NCBI GenBank assembly: GCA_033807695.1 | Contig: CM066306.1 | Span: 2,728,001-2,792,000, forward strand | Length of the DNA stretch: 64,000 bases | Reading direction: 5' to 3' | Source of the DNA: Daedaleopsis sinensis | Taxonomy: Eukaryota > Basidiomycota > Agaricomycetes > Polyporales > Polyporaceae | Shown here: positions 47,506-58,969 of the stretch, piece after piece | Numbering within the stretch: position 1 is the stretch's first letter | How the letters are laid out: each line of letters begins with the position of its first letter | Notes under the pieces: model-generated | Seen by the model: only the letters and a program-made list of their open reading frames with translations | Databases searched by the model: none | What the model was told of the DNA's origin: nothing | Position numbers and translations under genes: made by a program

Positions 47506-50500
47506 GGCAGAAAGAGCGGGGAAGGACGCACTCGGCGCTGGAGAAAGAAGACTATAAGCAGCTCGGACGGCGCTGCGGGTGAGAGAAGAGCACCAAGAGA
47601 TTCACACAGTCACACGATAGATGTCACGCCCCCAAGATCGCTCTGGGAGGAACAAGCAGTCAGGTCGACGCCGGGTCCGAGGTCACTGCAAGCGGATGGT
47701 TGGATGGAGGCCCAGGGGCTGTTGCGTAGCCAAGCATCCCCGTCGCCACAATGTAACATCCGCCCTCGGCCCGGTAACTCCGGGAAATCGACGCCGCCTG
47801 CACAGCGCTAAACGCCGAGCACTGCCGCGGGCGCTCAGCGCTAGCATGGACCAGCGGCCATACTCGGGCGGCGGTATGATCAAGACCAATGACAAGAGCT
47901 GGCACCTGTGCAGACTGTAGTAGTAAGGCTACTAACCATCCAAGTTCAGTAGAATCCGTGACACGAGGAAAGGAGCGGTCTGCACAAATCGCCCATTTTA
48001 AGCCCTGTACACTGCAACCGTGGCCATGGGACTGGGCCCATCATAATGCCAGCAAACTCAACTTGTCAAGTTACTCACGACTCTTCACGTACGTGCGTAT
48101 TGGCAGTGGTTAGGTTGTTCGCCTCTCCTTCCGCAGTTGTTCAGACCTCACCACAGTTATTCACAATGCATCCATTTCCCTGCTCAAGTCGTGGCCCGCC
48201 CGGCAATCAGTTCGGAAAGGATCACATTTCTGCATGCTATGTCAGTCCAACACGGCGGGCAGGCCCCGATTTTCTGCGGAAGAAAGATGCGTCTTGTAGT
48301 CGCCTGCCTTCTCAACCGCGTTCCGCCATTCTCATCTCGCGGCTTTCCCTTGACTTTTCTTTAGCAGATACTTAGGGATTGCCTGCCGTGCAATTTACCC
48401 GTCAGGCTTCGTCATACTCTCAGTGCATAACATCAGGTGGTCACGGGCATCATGCCCATGGTATGTGCTCTCACGAATCGCAGGCTTGTCATTGAACACG
48501 CTCACGCTTCATATGGCCTCGTAACAGCTCCCGCCGCAGCATCAGGCCATCATTCGATAATTCCAATGAAATTATAATTGAACGGTAAAGAAAACATTCA
48601 TCAAATGTCAGAACATCTTCTCACAGGAAATATTATCGTCCGTCCAGGATTCGAGTACTATGAAGAGCTCCTTCTGCTTCTGACTCACACCGTGAACTAC
48701 CGCTTACCTTTGCAGCAGAATGCGGACCCGTCAAGCTCATGTGCTCACGATTCTCAAGTGGACGTATGGATCGGTCATGCCATGTATACACGTGCGAGAA
48801 CCACACCGCCAGCTGCACCGGGAAACGAGTCCGTCCACGCCATATTGTGAAGATCGTCGTTGTGTGCCGTCCTCGAGCACGCCTGACCCACATGAACCCT
48901 TCGGAGCGCGTCAACATAAGGCGGCAATGGGCTGCATCCCCGTTGTGGGATGTGCGAAGATAGACGGGCGTCATGCGCAAGGACAAGTGTTCGTGATGTC
49001 CTCGTTTGCGGTGTCTAGGGCTAGCTATTTGGCGTGCACACGATTAGACTGCCAGCGACACAGGCTGCTCGAGAGGCATTGTAGAATGCGGGAGGTGAGA
49101 ACGGTGCTCCAAAATTTGTCTTGATTCCATCTTATCCATCTCCTCACACGCTCCTCTGTCGTCGGAGTTCCAGCCACAATCCACAGCATCCTCTGCCTCC
49201 GCTCGTCGTAAAGCGTTCCTCACTTGATACTGTACTCGAGGTACGTCAAACATCCTTCATTGCCCGACTACGCCTCCTCCGGTACTAGCCTGGATATCAA
49301 AATAAACGTGGAGCGCATTGGCTCGTATACTCCAAGTACGTGGCGTCCAGTCATCGAGGGACTTGATTCGCAATGAACTGACGACGCCGGGCTTGACAGG
49401 AGGCGTACGGCACGACCGCAGCCGTCTCGAATATCCTCTCTCGTCTATGAGGACGCTAACAATACGCGTCGGGAGATGCACGTCTCTTATTCCGATGCTT
49501 GCTCGTATGTGGCAACGCATGGGAAGCGATTCCGGTGCACTCAAGCTGTGGGAGCGAGTCTTATACTCGATTGCCCGGAGTGGATGGCAAGTAGTACGTT
49601 GCTCTCTCTATCACCAAGCTCTCCCTGACCCTTGTGGACACATTTCTACATGTGTCTACCTCAGTCCGAGGTCAGGGAACAGGACACGTAGCCCTCGCGT
49701 CCCTCGGCGCCGTGTAGGCCCGACGCACGTCCGCTACTATTCCCTACAGGTCTGTGCGTATCTGAGTGGCAGGTGTTCATAACATACTTACTCTTTTAGC
49801 TCTAGAGCAACCTGTACGATCCTACCAGCAACTAACATGCGATAAAAATGCTCTACATGCGCAGTCCTTGCATCGCCGTCAACCTATGGCCATCTGGACC
49901 AGGTCCACGCTTGTACGAGTCTTCGTGACCGCCCTGGTTCTATGTCAGCAGGCTGAACTGCCTGCCTTCGAATCTGCAGATCGCTATGGCACATTCTGCC
50001 TTTCACCGCAGCTCCCGTGTGGGCTGTCAATCAAAGTGACGTATGTCTGATCAGAATATGGTCCACCTTCTTTGCCTTCGAACGGATAGTTTTCTGACGA
50101 ACTCTTAGGTCCGCCCGGTTCTCAGTCCAGGGCAATCGACGGTCGTATAGTCCGAGACATGGGAATATGCACAGTTAGTTCATCAATGAAGGGCCGACAG
50201 CGCCATTTATCCGTTCCTCCTTGGATGCGTATTCCGGTACAACGCAGGGCTCGGCCTCTCGCGTGACATTCCGGTTGAATGGTTCCGAAGGCGGTGACCC
50301 CACGCGAGGATCTTCATCTCGGGCTACGAGAACAGAGACGTAAATCGAGCGATCTCTTGCGATGTCCCGAGTCGACAGGCACGGCACGGGCAGCCCGCAT
50401 AACCAACTGTACTTGGCCTCCAGATACAGAATGATTCTTCTGTCATCCGGCTTGGCTCAAGACGCATTTATAGCTGGTATGAACGCTACCCAGCTATCCC

Positions 50501-50620
50501 ACCACCGACTCCTTCGCCCCTCCCTGCTCCGACATTCAACTTGAACCACCTGTACACATCGACAGTCCTCAGCGATCCCCGACTTAGTACACGAGCTCTC
50601 GCCATTGGATCCGCCGCTCC
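47506..50620. other. 3.1-kb spacer, no gene recognised
   Basis: Divergent spacer between the protease and the first paralogue. It is less GC-rich and frames are short on both strands, with no motif found. A TTTATA element at 50467-50472 may be the TATA box of the downstream gene. Confidence 0.45.
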
Positions 50621-51846
50621 ATGAATCACTCCTCGCAATACAACCCACCCCCTCATGTCAACGGGTACTACTCCAGCCCGGTAAGCATCACTTTCCTCTC
50701 GGTCGCTGTTGTGATGCATGGCATTCACCTCGTCATGACTCCAGCGATCGCAGCGCTGGGTAGAGCCTGCTCAACCGTCGGGCACGCCGCCCCCCAGCAG
50801 CTTCCCGGCTAGTGGGGCATACCATGCGGAACTCCGCCCCTGGTCCAACGGAAACCCTACCAACTGGTCATCGGAGACCAGTCATCCTCCCCAGTATGTC
50901 GCGCAGGTTGCTCCTCCGCAACTGAGTGGCGTGTACAATCAGCACTATGGGACCCAACTTACCCCGGGCCTCCCCCAACCAACTCTCGCTGCGCCCGCTC
51001 CGGCACCCATTCTTCCTCCTCGGGGCCTGTTCCTTTACCCTCAGATTGATATGTATCATCTCGAATCAGCCCAGTGGCCACCGGCGCATGCGCCCAACAC
51101 GAGCTCTGGTAGCCATCTGCCATCTCCGTCCACCTTCTCGTCGCCACAGGCCTTCCCGGCTCCCACGATGTCGAGCGGTCTTCCACCTGGGCCGCCCGAT
51201 CCTGCAGATCCCCGGAGGCTGCCTGATCCTACAGGTCCCCGGCTGCCTGCGTTGACGATTCTGCCCCAGACGAAATACACCCGCGGGCAGCCCTTCGACA
51301 GCGACGAGAAGCGCATCCCGACCGTATTTTTCGGGGCTCAGAGCCTACACGAAGCGCTCGACGGAGACTGCGCGAGCCTGGAGGGTCGACGGCGGCCGGC
51401 TTGGGCGAAGGAGCTGGGCACAGCTACCAAGCTGTCTATCGTGTTCTGTGTGCGTACCGCGGCGCTCATATCCATGTACGCTAACACTGCCATCTCATCT
51501 TCCGTCCGTGTACCGGCAGTTTGAAGGCCATGCGCCGTATACCCACCAAGCGCATCTCCGTACTGGCGGAGGGCCCCCAGAACGCGCGCAGCTTGCCCGG
51601 GTCGTAGCCAGGGAAATGGAGAGTTTTCTGGTGCGTTCTCCCTCGCCGCGCCGGCGCGTGCTTGGGTTTCGATTGTGTGCTGACTGAGACTGTGTGAGGG
51701 TGCAGGCGAGGGACGTTAACGTGCCTCTGCGTGTTGACGGACGTTCTGTGGGGTTCAAGGAACTGTTGCTTGTGGAGGTTGAGCACGTTTCGAAAGGCTC
51801 CCTCCAGCCCAAGATCGGTGTCGCGTCTCACTGGCCGATAGGGTAG
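50621..51846 (+). CDS. uncharacterised protein, paralogue A of a local pair
   Basis: Function unknown. Four exons (50621-50680, 50754-51449, 51520-51630, 51706-51846) join in phase to about 335 aa. The N-terminal 200 residues are Pro/Ser/Gln-rich and disordered. The C-terminal 130 residues form a conserved unit shared with the gene at 55096: KYTRGQ, IPTVFFGAQSLHEALDGD, RRRPAWAKE, KLSIVFCFEGHAPYTHQ, AQLARVVAREMESFL and LLLVEVEHVSKGSLQPK. No signal peptide, membrane segment or catalytic motif is visible. The pattern (an aromatic-rich GHxxYxxQ, a helix LAxxVAxEM, then a strand ending HVSKGSxQP) reminds me of an expanded, unnamed protein family in Agaricomycetes; that memory is unverified. Codon phase at both last introns matches the paralogue, supporting common descent. 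Confidence 0.75.
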
Positions 51847-53500
51847 CGGTTGATCGATATTTTTCCGTCCACAGGCCTGGTCTCGAATAAGTACTGGTGT
51901 CGGACAGCTTACTATATACCCTTATACCCTTCGCCTTATTTTGGACGATCTGCACGCTCCAGTACTTTTTCTGAGTCCTTCGGACTTCTTCCACAGTTCT
52001 TCTCACGTTATCTGGACGCACATGTACCTCGAACATCTGTGTATACCTAGCGGGGCACTGGGGATGGCATTTCATTTCAAGGACAGTTTGGCAATCTGGT
52101 GTAGTTGTTATGGGCCGAGCGAGTAATAGTGTGACCAGCTTGCAGATTTGACCGGATCAATGCTTCGACTGGTATGTCCGAGTCGCGCATGAAGGATCTG
52201 GTGAACATCGGGCTCCCGTGTCCTGATCAGCTGCTACCTCCGGAAGGAGGGTTAACGCAAGCTCGTAATACTATACTCTGAGGCGTCGGACTCCGAGTCC
52301 CGGGACTCGGAGCATTGGGCCTCCACTGCTATCACGGCTATCACCGACGGTTCCCTTTTCGGCAGTACACAATCCCAGCGTCCCCTCGCATGTTGCTACT
52401 ACTAGCGGTCACGGTGGCAACCGCCGCCAGCACTGCAGATTTCGAATCCACTCACCATGCTGCAGTAAGTTGAAGTAACCACTCGAGTTGAGTATGAGTA
52501 TTGATCACGACAAGATAGAAATATAGTGGCCTTCTACCTTAGTATGGCATATTAGAGTCGACTCGGACTGGCTATCTCAACCTCCCGAAGTCTGGTCAAC
52601 GTACTCGGAAACTCGGATTAGAGATGTTTGCAAGACCTCTCCTAAGACTCCGTAACTTGGCACGTACGTGTCAGAATGCTTCTGTTAAGAAGGATGTCGT
52701 GCTAACAGTGCTTTGTGTCGTCGTCAGCGCTGGTACACCATCATGATGTCCACCAGAGCTATCAGACATTCGACCCGTGCCATAACAACACCACAGACGA
52801 TGTCTTCATCACTGGCATCTTCACACTGCTGCCTCTGCCTAGCAACAGCCTTCCTTACTACTGGTCTTTCGAAAGGGGAAATCGTCGACCGTCATGAAGG
52901 CGCACGCCTCCTGCTGCTCGAATAAATCCTCCATAACGCCGCGCGGGATGCTTCAAGTTCTCGCGCCCTGTCAACAAATGCACGTGCTGGTATTTCCATA
53001 TCCTTGACTTCGGGTAGCCGGTGCGGGACCTCGATAAGCGACCTAACAGAAAATTGAACGTCCGTTCACAATCGGGGAGGTGGGAGTACCAGCCAATATC
53101 TCTTCATCTCCCCGAGAAACCTCTCCGTCTACTGCAGTCCTCGTCTATCACCCTACTTGCTTCATGCATAGCTGCATTCCGAGTCGAATCCCGCATCTCC
53201 GACTTCAAGGGTGGCGGAGACAAGGCTTCGACTGATGGAGTTCGAGGGGCACACCATCGTATCTCCGGTGCAAGCATACTATCTGGGATGTCAGCGGAGT
53301 CGAGGGCTATGGCTATCATAGTACACATCCAGGTATGTCTCAATAACTAGTAGTTCTCACTGGTTCTCGATGAGTGCTGACACCGTTGGCTGTCCTATCG
53401 TGAAATCCTCGGACGGTAAACAATTACCAGCCTAAGCGCATCGCATTTTGGCCGAGGGTACATGAAGAACGAGAACTCTTCCGAATTGTCGTAGAGTATA
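51847..53500. other. spacer between paralogue A and the transposon
   Basis: No gene is supported. A 22-bp perfect palindrome lies at 52291-52312. The frame at 52713-52925 is open but motif-free. Sequence composition is more AT-rich than in the gene-dense parts. Confidence 0.4.
52291..52312. repeat. 22-bp perfect palindrome
   Basis: Each half reads CTCCGAGTCCC and its exact complement follows without a loop. It may form a cruciform or bind a dimeric protein; function unknown. Confidence 0.9.
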
Positions 53501-53552
53501 CACCAAGGGGAAAAGATCCCCTGCCTCTAGAAGCAGAGGGGGTTATAACCCC
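53501..53552 (+). repeat. left terminal inverted repeat
   Basis: Matches the reverse complement of 54134-54185 with about four mismatches. It itself contains a near-palindrome around TCTAGA. Confidence 0.88.
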
Positions 53553-54047
53553 TCGGCATCTCGTCGGCTCTCGCCGCTCGGTCCCCACCCGCTGCCTGCC
53601 GGCGCTGCCGTCCGCCGCTCTCCTCCTCTCTCTCCTCCCCCCGTTCTACCTTCCCCTTCCGGTCCTCTGTGCATCGACGACTGCCCAGCCCTAGTAATGC
53701 TCCCTCCATGGCCATTCGGCGGGCAATCCGCAAGGCGCAAGGCGCAAGCCAGTGACGCCCCACGAATGTTAAGTAGTCGCAGCGCTGCCGCCCGTCCTTC
53801 GCGACCATCACCGTCGCACCCATCACCGCATCAATCGCTACCGCCCCAGCGCTCCCGCCCCCGCCACGAAGACGCTACTTAAGTGCGGTCTGGTACATTG
53901 CAGCGCGCCCGACGCACACCTGAGGGCACAGAGCGAGCGAGCTCTGCGTCTGTATGTATTAACTCTCTCTCACTTGGACGACTGCGCTCGCATGCTCAAC
54001 GTGCGTCCGACGTCGTCGTGGAGGGCGACGGGACCCATGGGCGCGCA

Positions 54048-54085
54048 TTGATGAGCGCATCATCAATAGTTGATGCGCTCATCAA
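54048..54085. repeat. hairpin inside the transposon
   Basis: Arms TTGATGAGCGCATCA (54048-54062) and its exact complement (54071-54085) are separated by 8 nt. Such internal hairpins are common in foldback or MITE-type elements. Confidence 0.85.
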
Positions 54086-54133
54086 CGCTTAGCTCGGGTG
54101 TTCGCCCTTCAGCCAATCTGAGTGGCTCCTGGG

Positions 54134-54185
54134 GGGGTTATATCCCCCTCTGCTTCTAGAGGCGGGGGATATTTTCCCCTTGGTG
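54134..54185 (-). repeat. right terminal inverted repeat
   Basis: Inverted partner of 53501-53552, ending CCCCTTGGTG just before the TA duplication. Confidence 0.88.
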
Positions 54186-55095
54186 TAGACGGCTCAATTG
54201 TCTTATACCCCAGTTCGGACGTGTCCCGGTGAAGATTTCAGATCACTGTCGTTCTGCCCTTCGGCCTCTGCAACTTGAACGCGCTGCCTTTGGTAGCCAA
54301 GCATTTCAGGTGAGTATAGCCTCACAACGTGCTCCGTGAACGCCCATGCTGACATCCACTGAGCCTCGCGCGCAAGTCCCCCTACACTCTTTGATACGCA
54401 ACTTCCTTGCATCGCTTTAGGAGTGGAGTGCGAATTTGTCCCTCGTGACACGGGTCGTTATCTACGGGTCAGTGTAGCACATCGCCAAGGAAGTACGTCC
54501 TAGGATTCGGACCACCCGCCATGGTCGCTTGTTCGTCTTCTTTACCTTCATCACACTCGCGTTCTATTTGCAACCGCCATCGCGGTATACGCAGTGCGTA
54601 CTCTCATCTTCCGCTAGTGTGTAGCTCACCGCTTTCACCATAGGCTCGGATGAATATGATATGTCGGTGCGGCGACGGTCCTGGTAGCAAACATCTAAGG
54701 CAGGCTGTAGTGGCGCGGTGTCGATAAACATCGAACACAACACCGATATAGCGGTCTTCCACAGTTCTTCCCGAACACCTAAACTGGTTTGCGCTCTTAC
54801 GCCGTGAGTTTTATCCACACTTTACCTTGCCTACCTTAGTCCGGGTCGTCTGAGCACGTCGCATATCGTGTGGTTGACAGTCTCTGCCATATTAGTGTAT
54901 CGGGACGCTCAGGATGAGCGGCTGCAAGACAAGTATCATTTACCGTTGGATGATCCTTTGACAGGAGAATTGGAGGAGAGTGCGCACCGACACCGCGGCA
55001 TCTCCTCGTTCGCATCTTGCTGTATAAAAGCACAGTGCAACTTCCACCTCACTTCCAAGTCTCGTCTCATCCCGCCCCGTAATCCTAGCTGATAC
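54186..55095. other. spacer and promoter of paralogue B
   Basis: No coding exon is recognised. It contains the TATA element of the following gene. Confidence 0.45.
55023..55030 (+). promoter_or_regulatory. TATA box of paralogue B
   Basis: A perfect TATAAAAG lies 66 bp before the ATG at 55096 and is followed by a C-rich stretch that could hold the transcription start. It is close to the start codon, so the 5'UTR would be very short. Confidence 0.55.
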
Positions 55096-56266
55096 ATGCA
55101 AGGTCGCTCATACGAACCATCCCGTGACTTCAATCATTGGGATTATCCTGGCCCGCCGCACGACTGGCGCACGAGCTACGCACAGGTCCGTCGCAGTCCT
55201 GACTCGAATGCTATTGCGCCCCTCCAACCTCAATGCTTCACGTTCGTAGCCTCCCTCAGGGTTTCCGTTCGCGGTACCAAATCCGCCTCCGCCACATCCT
55301 CCCCCAACGTCCGCACCCGGGCCAGGTCCAAGCATAGTCAGCGGCTCTATTATGTCTGGGCCGTCGGCGGTACGAAATAACGGTATGAACATGCAACCTA
55401 TTGGCTCATGTAAGACGTATGTGTGTGTTAGTGGCAAGTCGGCTGGCAAGTCGAATCCCCTGCATGGTTACACCCTACACATGGGCCACAGGTAAGTCAC
55501 TGTGTTGCTTATGTCACCATCTTCTGCATGATGTTGAACTGCACACACCTTTCATAGAGCTATATACCGCAGCCTGAACTTTGGCCGTATTGGGCACAGA
55601 GTAGCATTGTTCCATCTACGCAACAACGCTCCGACCTCCCGATGATGGCCGGTCCTTGTGTACCACCAAGCTCCGCCGTGTTCTATGATGTGGCCCAGGA
55701 TCCTTACACCCGAGGACAAACCATCACCGATGAGCTGAAGAAGCTGCCCACAGTGTACTTCGAGAACCTCAGCTTAGCAGAAGCACTTCAAGACGACACC
55801 TCCTCAAAGGGGCGGCACGAGCCGGCGTGGCCACAGTCCTTCAAGATTCCCCAGAAGCTCGCGATCGTACTCTGCGTGCGTCTCTGGTCCAATCCTCTCT
55901 GACAGTCCAAGCCTCTCCTACTAACGTGACTTCACTCGCTGGCTGTCCACCGTGGTCTAGTTCGCCGGTCACCCCTCCTATAAACGCCAGGTCAGTCTCC
56001 GCGGTACAAGCAGTGGTCGGCCGCGGCTTCCAGGGCGAGCGCGACTCGCACAGGCCGTGGCGGAGGAGATGGATCGATACCTAGTAAGGTCCGGGGAGTC
56101 TTACCGACCGATTGTTTACTCTTATGCTGCACAGACGGACGAGAAGAAGAACGGTCGACCTTTGCAGGTCGGGGGACGGGATGTGAAGCTCAACGATTTG
56201 TTCCTCGTCGAGGTCAAGCACGTTTCCAAGGGCTCCCTCCAGCCAGCGTTTCAATTCCGCATTTAG
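55096..56266 (+). CDS. uncharacterised protein, paralogue B of a local pair
   Basis: Function unknown. Six exons (55096-55185, 55250-55409, 55451-55491, 55558-55875, 55961-56083, 56135-56266) join in phase to about 287 aa. As in paralogue A, a Pro-rich N-terminal half precedes a conserved C-terminal unit: PYTRGQ, LPTVYFENLSLAEALQDD, HEPAWPQS, KLAIVLCFAGHPSYKRQ, ARLAQAVAEEMDRYL, and LFLVEVKHVSKGSLQPAF. Introns after the KLxIVxC and MxxxL segments fall at the same places and phase as in A. Intron 55410-55450 is only 41 nt and is needed to keep the frame, so the Pro-rich middle is the least certain part. The first exon ends with a GTCCGT donor. Because A and B have diverged widely outside the motifs, the duplication is old. 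Confidence 0.7.
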
Positions 56267-56896
56267 AGAACTCATGGTGTCATGGGCGGACAGGTATGTA
56301 CATGATCCCTACGCTCACGTCGTCTTTGCCATACGACGTGGGGTTGGGGGTCAGAGAACAGCCTGGTATAAGATCGTTTCCTCCCCCTCTTTAGGATTCT
56401 GTCTGTTTGCATTGACCCTTGGTTCTTTCTTGTCGATTTTCCCTTCTCTTCCTATCCAGTGCTGCGCCCTGTGATGCCCTACTACTACAACATACCCTCC
56501 TGGGATATGCGGACATGGTACCGGTTTATGTGTCTCGGATACGCGGACTTGGTACCAGCTTTTGTGTAATGCGATGATAACGAGGCGATACGACCTTATG
56601 TTCTCGGACTCCCTTATGATTATGATTCGGCGGAACGGACCATATGTACAGACTTTACGTACTCGAGTTATACCGATGCTTGTGCTCGTGCACTTGTGGA
56701 CTGGGATGATTCTGTAGCAACCTGTGTATTCCTTATGATGCAACTATGACTTTGCGAACGTACAAGCCCGAGTCATGAGACTCGTTACCCGACAACTCCA
56801 AAAGGGAGGATTATGCACGCTCCCAAACGACCCGCAGCGCTCAGAACTTGGCTGTCTTAGCGTCATCCTCCACCATCCCCCCACAGTACTTCTCTG
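56267..56896. other. convergent 3' spacer
   Basis: AT-richer spacer between the stop codons of paralogue B and the next minus-strand gene. No coding exon is seen. Two imperfect direct repeats of GGACATGGTACC/GGACTTGGTACC (56511-56555) are present. Confidence 0.45.
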
Positions 56897-58344
56897 TCAG
56901 TCTACGACCTCAACCGTCCGCTGTAGCACTTCGTAGGCCTCATTGTCCGCAACCGCCCACTCCCCGCACGACTCCTCCGACTCCGACTCCGACGCGTCCT
57001 CCTCCGGACACTCCAGCTCGGGCACTCGCTCCCTCCCAGGAAAAACCCACCCGCGCATTTCGTCCCCGTCCGCGTACCACGCCCCCGGCCTCCCGTCGCG
57101 CGCGCGCTGGACGTGCCTGTCGATCTAGCAGATCCGCGCATCATGTCATGTCAGCGCGCGATCCTCGAAGAACGGAGAACGATCATGATGCACCCAGACG
57201 GATACGGATGGAGATCCGAGTTGCGGAACCAGAGAGACTCAGACTCACCTCGGGCCAGAATCCGCCCTCGCGCGCGCCGTCCGTGTCCGCGATGCAGAGC
57301 GCCGCGCGCAGGTAGCTCCCGTCGTCGATCTCGATCTCGAGGTCCGCGCGGCCGAGCTGGCGGCGCGCGTTCGTGCTGCGGGGGGGGCACGTCCGTCCCG
57401 AACATGCGGTGGGGCGCGCGTTTGCCAGCTGCGTTTGACGTCGAGCTTGAGGAGTGGTCGGACTGGGATGAGACGAGGGCGGAGAGCGACGCCAGGTCCA
57501 GGGAGGACGGTGCGGAGGCGACGTGTGCGCCTGCGATGAATGAGAGGTACCGCGAGTGCAGCGCGGAGACACAGTGGGAGGTGCGGGAGGCGAGAGAGGA
57601 GACAGCGGTGGTAGCTACTGAAACGAACGCGGAAGCGAGAGGCGGATGTGCGGCCTTCGAAGAGCTGAAGTGGACGGAGCGGGGGAGAGCGATGCTCGGT
57701 TCCACGAAGGTAGAGGCATTGCTGCTGGTCTCCCAGATGCTGTCCTCAGCGGACACATGGGGAATTCCGTACCGGGCATAGTCGCATTGTTCGGACAGCG
57801 GGGAGGCTGGGGCGAACACGTCCACCTCGGCCTCCGTATCGGAAAACGGCGACGGGAGGGTGGACTGCTGTGACTTGACGTCATACTCTTCCTCCCCGAG
57901 GTCGATTAGCTAATACAAGTGTTCAGCCGCATTGAATGCGGGTACAGCCAGAGGGGACCAGCACGCACCTCGGCGGACTGCCTAACCATGGTTAGCAAGC
58001 AAATGCCGGCCACACGGAAGATCCAGCGAGATAGAGTGTCGAAGTTCAAGCTCACACACAGGGCCTTGACGTGTGCACCGAAGTCGAGAACGATGTCCAC
58101 AACTTCATTAATCGGACGCAGGCTGTCAATGTGGTCAGCGTCACGGTCCCGAATCGCCGTTTACAAGGCCATCGATGTGGCAGGATGTGACTCACTGAGA
58201 GGTCCCGGGTATGATCGCGAGAAAGCGGGGAGCCGTGGTAAGGATATGGTCGGAGCGGTGAACGACAATGTCGAAGAAGGGAGTAGAAAGGCACACGGAG
58301 GCGACAGTTAGGCAAAGGAGGACGAGACAAATGATGAAACTCAT
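56897..58344 (-). CDS. unrecognised two-membrane-segment protein, frame broken at poly-G
   Basis: Not recognised. Exons 58344-58196, 58122-57987, 57909-57249 and 57124-56897 would encode about 390 aa. The N-terminus MSFIICLVLLCLTVASV is a signal anchor or first membrane helix. A second hydrophobic stretch (WIFRVAGICLLTM) ends exon 2. The third exon is Ser/Ala-rich, then contains LEIEIDDGSYLRAALCIADTD, and the last exon encodes ARDGRPGAWYADGDEM and an acidic EEDASESESEE tail. Exon 3 has 661 nt, one too many: the frame before and after the run of eight G at 57380-57387 differs by one base. Downstream sequence is clearly coding in the shifted frame, so this is either a base-calling error in the homopolymer or a true frameshift that would truncate the protein. 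Confidence 0.6.
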
Positions 58345-58969
58345 GTCGCTGGGGCTAGGCGTTAGTGGAGACGCGGAGGCGATAGACAAGATATATGCTA
58401 CGGGAAGGACTTCATATACGCCCGCAGGGGAGGCTAGCAGGGCTGTCTGGCATGAAGTTCAGCCTCCGTGCCAGTGGCCATGGTTTGCTCGTCTGAACAA
58501 ACTCTCGATCGTGTCCGATCGTCAACTGCGTTATGATCCGGGCGGTTGGGCTGATTCCAGCCGCCGAGTCGACTTCGATTCGAATTGAAGCTTGAGAACA
58601 TTCGTTCAGCGCCATACTAAAGTGAATGCTATAGCGAGGAGGCTTACCTAGCGTGAGGTCAGATATAACCGCAAGGCCGCACTGCCACGAGTAGCCGGGC
58701 TGCCTTTCGTTCAGGACCTCTGTGGACCTACAAGTTGCCCACAAACATCTTGAATCTCGCCGATCGGCGCGACACTGCCCCATCCGCGATGCCGTTTGAG
58801 AAAGGTTAGTCAACCAACTCCGCGGCGAGGTGGCACGGGCGGCGTGCGATCACCGCTCAGACGAGGAAGGAACTTCAGAGAATTTCATCGACTACTCATA
58901 CATCTGCTGACCTGCTGGCTTGTAACACCACGCCTGACCTTAAACGACATGCGGTCATCCGCAACCTAC
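58345..58969. other. spacer between two minus-strand genes
   Basis: Promoter side of the membrane protein gene and 3' side of the CoA-binding protein gene. No exon is recognised, although a small upstream exon of the membrane protein cannot be excluded. Confidence 0.4.

Larger units (their letters stand above)
53501..54185. mobile_element. 685-bp non-autonomous DNA transposon (MITE-like)
   Basis: Two terminal inverted repeats of about 52 bp begin CACCAAGGGGAAAA and differ at only about four positions. Both ends are flanked by TA (53499-53500 and 54186-54187), a target duplication typical of Tc1/mariner-like elements. There is no transposase frame inside, so movement would need an enzyme from elsewhere. 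The interior is GC-rich and contains a 15-bp hairpin (54048-54085). It lies between the two paralogous genes. Confidence 0.85.

Noticed and set aside
53527..53826. Open frame inside the TIR element as a possible transposase
   Set aside because: Only 99 codons, no DDE or helix-turn-helix motif, and it runs through the inverted repeat itself.
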